Shown here: one piece after another, positions 59,586 to 64,000 of the stretch
Numbering within the stretch: the stretch's first letter is position 1
How the letters are laid out: the number at the start of each line of letters is the position of its first letter
Source of the DNA: G942493375 sp942493375
Lineage (GTDB): Bacteria > Armatimonadota > UBA5829
Reading direction: 5' to 3'
Assembly (NCBI GenBank): GCA_942493375.1
Contig: OW818698.1
Span: forward strand, 3,534,001-3,598,000
Length of the DNA stretch: 64,000 nt
Notes under the pieces: generated by a model
Database searches by the model: none
Seen by the model: the letters and a program-made list of their open reading frames with translations, nothing else
Told to the model about the DNA's origin: nothing
Program-made: the position numbers and the translations under genes

Positions 59586-61763
59586 CTAGAATAGATCCAT
59601 TATCTTTTGACCTGATTTTTCGGCTTTATTGTTTTTTAGAATGACTGCAGGTTTATCAAATATCTGATCAAAACCATCTGTCAGCGCCGGCTTTAACCGA
59701 CCCGCAAACTTGAAAAGTTTCTCAAGCAGCTTCTGTTTGTTTTCATCGTCAGCATAATCCTCAACAAGCCCCAGAGTGCCATCCTGGCGTTCATATACTT
59801 CAATAAACTCTCCGACCTGCATTCCTTCAGCCGCATGAGCAGCTCGTTTTTTCATTGAACTGGTAAATGTCTTGCCAGTAATGCGCTCTCTGCGTGCAAA
59901 ACTCTCTACTGGCAATTTACCATCAAGTATATCCTGTACAATACCTAAATATAAACCCCTGATACCGGCATAATCGTTATTCAGCATCAAATCTATTGCA
60001 CGAGAGATAAAATCCTTTCCGAAGGCTTCGTCGGATCTCGACCGCAGCGCTGCACCTTTGAATATCTTCTCCCCATCATATGTGACCAAAGCATAGTTTT
60101 TAACTTTTAATGAGACCATTGCCTTATATCGACCATCGTGAGCCAACCGTATTCCTTCAGGCAACTGCTTTCCTATATCTTCAATGAACTCTTGTTCGTT
60201 CTGTAGACTGTCTACTCCATCCGGAGCTTGAAAATAGACACCATCAGTATCTATCTCAATCACCCGTCCACCTTTATCTGAAATAGTATTCGCAATACTC
60301 TTCACGGTTTCTTGCCCGGAAACTGTAATTCTACTTGCTGCCTCGTAATCGTTGAAATTGAATGGTCCTCCAAGGTAACCATAAAAGGAGTTAATGAGTA
60401 TCTTATACGACGCCTGAATACCATCCCAATGCTCCCTGGAAGCCTCTTCAGTAGATCGTTGAGCCATCTGCTTTGCTTCAATTCTACGTTTCGTTAGATC
60501 CTTCAAGGCAGGAAGGAAAATCCCAAGAGAATCAGACCGTGGCTTTATGTCCATCGAAAGCATTAAGGACGGATAGAGGCTCTCTACATCACATTTTACT
60601 ATCCGCTTAAGCAGTCCCGTGGCCAATATGTCCGTATATCCACCCGGAACGTCCGTAGCTTGCATCGCCTGAGGTAGAGCAATCCCTTGTCGAAGATATT
60701 CTCTAATAAAGATAGAGTTGATCTTCTCACCATTTCCAGTGACGCTGACAGTCTCATAGTTTTCCGGAATCATACTTGTTAAGTAGAATTCCGCCTGACA
60801 TACCAAAGCTGCAAGACTTCGAGTCTCCCGCACGTCCTGCAAGTTGTATATTTTTACTAGCTCAGGATCCGTCTTGTACAGACGTGATATTTCATTACCA
60901 GGAATGACAACTCTTTCTGGTTCAGCTAGACCAAGAACACGTGTAACCTCTTTTAGTCCGTATCTTTCAAGCCTGCCTCTGGTAACATCATATCTTTGGA
61001 CGGCCAATAGAGTATCAATTATCTGCCTGCCTGCTATCTGGGCCGGAGTAAATGGTTTACTATACCCACCAATAGGACAATTCCTCTTCTGTCCAAATGT
61101 CAGGTTTGAACCATCTCTACCCAGACCAATCTGTACGCCGACTTTTTCGGCCCTGCTGGCTATATAAGGTAAATCAAAACCAAAGATATTGTGTCCTTCA
61201 ATTACATCAGGATCGCGTTCCCGAAAAATCTGGACCAGGTCGTGAAACATATCATCTTCACGTCCTTCAAGTACCTGTTCCCACCCGGTACTGTCGGAAA
61301 GGCCAATCATTATAATCCGAGCATTATCATTATCAGGACCACAGGGTGTAGTCTCAATATCTAATTGCATCCGTAGGAGGCTGTCAAAGCTCATCCCTTT
61401 AAATAGGGTTTTCCCGGAATCCATAAGAAATTGTTTCTCAGGTGATGAAAAAGCTAGAACCTCACAACCGGCCTCACGCAGAATATTCCTGGCACGGCTA
61501 AAGGAACTCCAGTCGAAAAAGTGCAATAATCTGTTCAGTCCTTCACCTTCGAGTTCAGTTACATCGCTTTCGCCAGTTGCCAATCCCTTTATTAATGCAT
61601 TCTTCTCAGTAACCAGCCATGGGCGAAATGCTCCTCTTGACTCCTGTATACGGCTATTTTCCCTAGTGTAGACAATTGCTTCGTTTCCAGGAACCGTTAC
61701 GGCGACAATAGACTCAGCTGGATCAGAACCATATAATATTATCGAGTTATCCAATTTTGGCAT
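59586..61763 (-). CDS. polB: Family B DNA polymerase
   Basis: 725 residues. Exonuclease motifs: 'LDIETT' (Asp135, Glu137), 'GHNIFGFDLPYI' (190-201) and 'YNLQDVRETR' (306-315). Polymerase motifs: A 'DVESLYPS' (392-399), B 'KILINSFYG' (454-462), C 'IDTDGVYF' (504-511). All catalytic acids are present, so it should be a proofreading polymerase. Motif C ends in Gly, as in some archaeal PolB, not Ser. The N-terminal domain (1-130) is short and lacks a clear uracil-reading pocket. Bacterial PolB (Pol II) works in translesion and restart synthesis. Start ATG 61763 has little room for a ribosome site. Confidence 0.94.
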   Translation of the reverse strand: MPKLDNSIILYGSDPAESIVAVTVPGNEAIVYTRENSRIQESRGAFRPWLVTEKNALIKGLATGESDVTELEGEGLNRLLHFFDWSSFSRARNILREAGCEVLAFSSPEKQFLMDSGKTLFKGMSFDSLLRMQLDIETTPCGPDNDNARIIMIGLSDSTGWEQVLEGREDDMFHDLVQIFRERDPDVIEGHNIFGFDLPYIASRAEKVGVQIGLGRDGSNLTFGQKRNCPIGGYSKPFTPAQIAGRQIIDTLLAVQRYDVTRGRLERYGLKEVTRVLGLAEPERVVIPGNEISRLYKTDPELVKIYNLQDVRETRSLAALVCQAEFYLTSMIPENYETVSVTGNGEKINSIFIREYLRQGIALPQAMQATDVPGGYTDILATGLLKRIVKCDVESLYPSLMLSMDIKPRSDSLGIFLPALKDLTKRRIEAKQMAQRSTEEASREHWDGIQASYKILINSFYGYLGGPFNFNDYEAASRITVSGQETVKSIANTISDKGGRVIEIDTDGVYFQAPDGVDSLQNEQEFIEDIGKQLPEGIRLAHDGRYKAMVSLKVKNYALVTYDGEKIFKGAALRSRSDEAFGKDFISRAIDLMLNNDYAGIRGLYLGIVQDILDGKLPVESFARRERITGKTFTSSMKKRAAHAAEGMQVGEFIEVYERQDGTLGLVEDYADDENKQKLLEKLFKFAGRLKPALTDGFDQIFDKPAVILKNNKAEKSGQKIMDLF

Positions 61764-61976
61764 TTTTTGCTAAGTCCTCGCGTACTGTGATTCTGAATAA
61801 TGTAAATATATGATGAGTTTGTCACCAGAAATCTGATCTGTCAAGCAATTTCTTACGTATATTTATTAGGCTGGCAACCAAACTACGTACAAAAGCGAAG
61901 GTAATAGTCAACAGGTGTCGAATATAATAGTTGGATGTACTGGATTGACATACTGCCAGTATTCCATGGAAGACCA

Positions 61977-64000
61977 ATGGTCAAAGAAACATCAATAGAG
62001 AAACTGATACAGTCCTGTGGTGATCAAGCAGGACTGGCAATAAATAATCGTACTATTGTAGGAACAAATAAATCTTTCGCCGACTTATTAGGCTACCCGA
62101 ACCCTCAGGATTTGATAGGCGCTTCACTGTCAAGCATCACTGGCACCAATGATATTCTTATCCCAGGATTTCATCAGATTCCGGTTATGACAACCGCTGG
62201 ATCTATACTCGAACTGGAAGCTACCTCCATTCCCTGGCCGGAGTCTATTGGTGTCTGGCTGGTGCTAATACGTAAATGTCCAGGATCACTTACTCCTATA
62301 ACTGTAAGTAATACAGACTCCTTTGAACTAATACCCGAATACTACAAAGGAATGATCGAGGATCAGACAGATCTAATAGACCGTTTTCTACCTGATGGTA
62401 CTATAACCTATGCCAATCAGGCACTCTGTCGATACATCAAACGCAGTAAGGAAGACCTGGTCGGTTCCAGTCTCTATGAACTACTTCCTGATGAAGACCT
62501 CCAACACTTGCTGGAAACTCTGTCTACAATTAGTCCTGAAAACCCAGTGGTCAATTTCATTCATGAAGTGAACATTCCAGGTAGTGATCAGGGATGGATA
62601 CACTGGACTGACCGTGGTATATTCGACAGTGAAGGAAGACTGGTGGAATACCTGGCAATTGGCCAGGATATAACTGAAGCTCATAATACAGCAGAAGCAC
62701 TCTCTAACAGTGAAAGGCTTTTCCGAGCTGCTTTCGAAAATGCCGGTGTCGGCATGTTACTGTTAACACCCGATGGTGAGTGTATAAAATGTAACCGCTA
62801 CGCACAGGATTTATCAGGTTATACCTCAGAAGAAATGAATCAGTTTTCAAACAGAGTTCTCAACCTCAACGATGGAAGCTGCGTCATTGCCGATCTTCCA
62901 AGAGATTCGGTTACCAGTAAAGAGGAAACTATCCAGGTTGAGAGACGCTGTACTAAGAAGAGTGGAGATGATTTCTGGGCAAGGATGTCTATATCTGCTG
63001 TTAGAGATGATGATAAAAAACTTGTCTATGTCATTGCAGCGCTGGAAGACATTACAGACTATCGCAATGCACTTAATTCATTAAAAGAAGCAGAGCAATT
63101 CAGCAGAACAGTAATTCAAGCAGCCGGCCAAAGCATTATTGTCTACAATCCGGATATGAACATCCGGGTTTGGAACCACAGGATAGAGGAGGCAACTGGT
63201 ATCAGCTCTGCTGAAGCTATAGGTAGATCCATTTTTGATGTGCTTCCATTCACTGCCAATGATCCAAATATTTCCTTTTTTTATGATGCATTACAGGGGA
63301 AAGAAACACGCAACGCGGAACTTATATACGAAAGACCGGGTATTGGAAATAAAGAATATGTAGAGATGAGTTTCAGCCCTCATTACAATTCAACAGGAGA
63401 GGTTATCGGCGTTATCCAGTTAGCACGTAATATTACCGCTGCCAAACAATCTGAGGCAGAATTGGTCAAAGCGATGCAGGAACTCGAAAATGCATATAAA
63501 TTGCAAGCTATTTTCTTGAATAATGTCACCCACGATGTTCGGACTCCTTTGACGGCTATTAAAGGTTATGTAAAAATGCTGCTCGAAGGAATTGCTGGTG
63601 AGATCAATGACTTCCAGTCTCAGCTCCTTCAAAAGGTGCTTGTCAGTTCCGATCAGCTGCTTGAAATGGTCAATGACATGCTTATGGTCAGTAAGTCACG
63701 TAATAGCAAACTGACTCTGAACCCCCAAATATGCAGACCTGATGTAATTCTAAGCAGAACAGTATCCTCTATCTCTCCACAATCCCACGAAAAAGGACTA
63801 AATCTCATATTCAACCGAGTCGATTGTAGTAATGGATTATACGACCAGCAAAAAGTCACTATGATTCTGTTGAACATACTCGGAAATGCTGTTAAATTCA
63901 CTGAGACCGGCTCTATCGAAGTGAGTATTACTAAATATGGTGAAGGTGTAGAGGTAATAGTGGCAGATACCGGTATAGGGATCGGAGAAACCAGTCTTCC
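61977..64000 (+). CDS. Multi-PAS sensor histidine kinase (C-terminus outside window)
   Basis: 674 codons are visible and the frame is open at the window's edge. Four PAS-like domains lie between about 20 and 480 (the repeated endings are 'QDITEAHNTAEAL', 'EDITDYRNALNSL' and 'RNITAAKQSEAEL'), followed by a HisKA dimer domain with the phospho-accepting His519 in 'NVTHDVRTPLTAIKGY', then the ATPase N-box 'LLNILGNAVKFTETG' and G1 'VADTGIGIG'. No membrane helix is seen, so it is probably a cytoplasmic sensor. ATG 61977 has GGAAG 4-8 nt upstream; ATG 61935 is in frame but lacks one. TATAAT at 61923-61928 may be its -10. Confidence 0.9.
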   Translation, partial: MVKETSIEKLIQSCGDQAGLAINNRTIVGTNKSFADLLGYPNPQDLIGASLSSITGTNDILIPGFHQIPVMTTAGSILELEATSIPWPESIGVWLVLIRKCPGSLTPITVSNTDSFELIPEYYKGMIEDQTDLIDRFLPDGTITYANQALCRYIKRSKEDLVGSSLYELLPDEDLQHLLETLSTISPENPVVNFIHEVNIPGSDQGWIHWTDRGIFDSEGRLVEYLAIGQDITEAHNTAEALSNSERLFRAAFENAGVGMLLLTPDGECIKCNRYAQDLSGYTSEEMNQFSNRVLNLNDGSCVIADLPRDSVTSKEETIQVERRCTKKSGDDFWARMSISAVRDDDKKLVYVIAALEDITDYRNALNSLKEAEQFSRTVIQAAGQSIIVYNPDMNIRVWNHRIEEATGISSAEAIGRSIFDVLPFTANDPNISFFYDALQGKETRNAELIYERPGIGNKEYVEMSFSPHYNSTGEVIGVIQLARNITAAKQSEAELVKAMQELENAYKLQAIFLNNVTHDVRTPLTAIKGYVKMLLEGIAGEINDFQSQLLQKVLVSSDQLLEMVNDMLMVSKSRNSKLTLNPQICRPDVILSRTVSSISPQSHEKGLNLIFNRVDCSNGLYDQQKVTMILLNILGNAVKFTETGSIEVSITKYGEGVEVIVADTGIGIGETSL

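Noticed and set aside
60235..60270. DTDG in PolB motif C as a catalytic defect
   Set aside because: The two catalytic Asp are kept, and Gly at this place is normal in several archaeal family B polymerases.

Overview
This is a bacterial chromosomal segment around a replication origin. The gene content suggests a diderm of the Armatimonadota or a related deep-branching phylum. Pointers are the exported DUF4091/GH123-like proteins, the RhaI-type L-rhamnose isomerase, an exported DUF4380 protein, a short pseudopilin and an archaeal-type family B DNA polymerase, next to an ordinary bacterial replication, translation and cell-wall core. GmhB-like and TraF/PorV-like proteins suggest an outer membrane. 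The phylum call is inference from family content. I see no rRNA, tRNA or CRISPR array.

Layout. 1-3.7 kb (minus strand): partial clan GH-A hydrolase, pseudopilin, L-rhamnose isomerase, smpB. 3.8-8.1 kb: a multi-spanning protein with the three hallmarks of GxGD intramembrane aspartyl proteases, then two NlpC/P60-type peptidases separated by an intact IS66-family element whose 8-bp target duplication is visible and which replaced the last codons of the first peptidase. 8.2-13 kb: dnaA, an oriC-like DnaA-box cluster, recF, dciA, glyS; dnaN is not in its usual place. 13.2-17.3 kb: dgt, a strong promoter driving a structured ~260-nt RNA with a perfect hairpin terminator, greA, lysS. 17.3-27.9 kb: an RNA-repair locus, hen1 and pnkp, with five genes between them (the first a predicted HExxH metallopeptidase-TPR protein overlapping hen1). 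Two copies of a dispersed GGATCTG palindrome bracket this locus. 28-35 kb: MNT nucleotidyltransferase, PadR/HAAS pair, two DUF4091-like exported proteins, and between them a decayed IS66 copy fused to a truncated membrane gene. 35.5-40 kb: argB-argD-argF-argG. 40-43.5 kb: REC-PAS-PAS-RsbW-type signalling protein, BtuF-like binding protein, a c-di-GMP-I riboswitch and a FlgM-like anti-sigma factor. 43.6-45.3 kb: parA-parB with a perfect parS inside parB; a one-mismatch parS lies at 33.3 kb. 45.4-55.5 kb: beta-propeller-like anchored protein, galK, zinc-ribbon protein, queG, TraF-like protein, manA, and the dacA-cdaR-glmM cluster. 55.5-61.8 kb (minus): GmhB-like HAD phosphatase, double BON protein, membrane protein, tatD, Mrr-fold membrane protein, polB. 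The window ends inside a multi-PAS histidine kinase.

Themes. Origin-proximal replication and segregation functions (dnaA, oriC, recF, dciA, parABS). Two cyclic dinucleotide circuits (c-di-AMP synthesis by dacA beside glmM; c-di-GMP sensing upstream of flgM). RNA repair (hen1/pnkp). Strongest leads: the Hen1-coupled metallopeptidase, the presenilin-like protease candidate, the unassigned structured RNA at 14.45-14.71 kb, and the c-di-GMP switch in front of an anti-sigma-28 gene.
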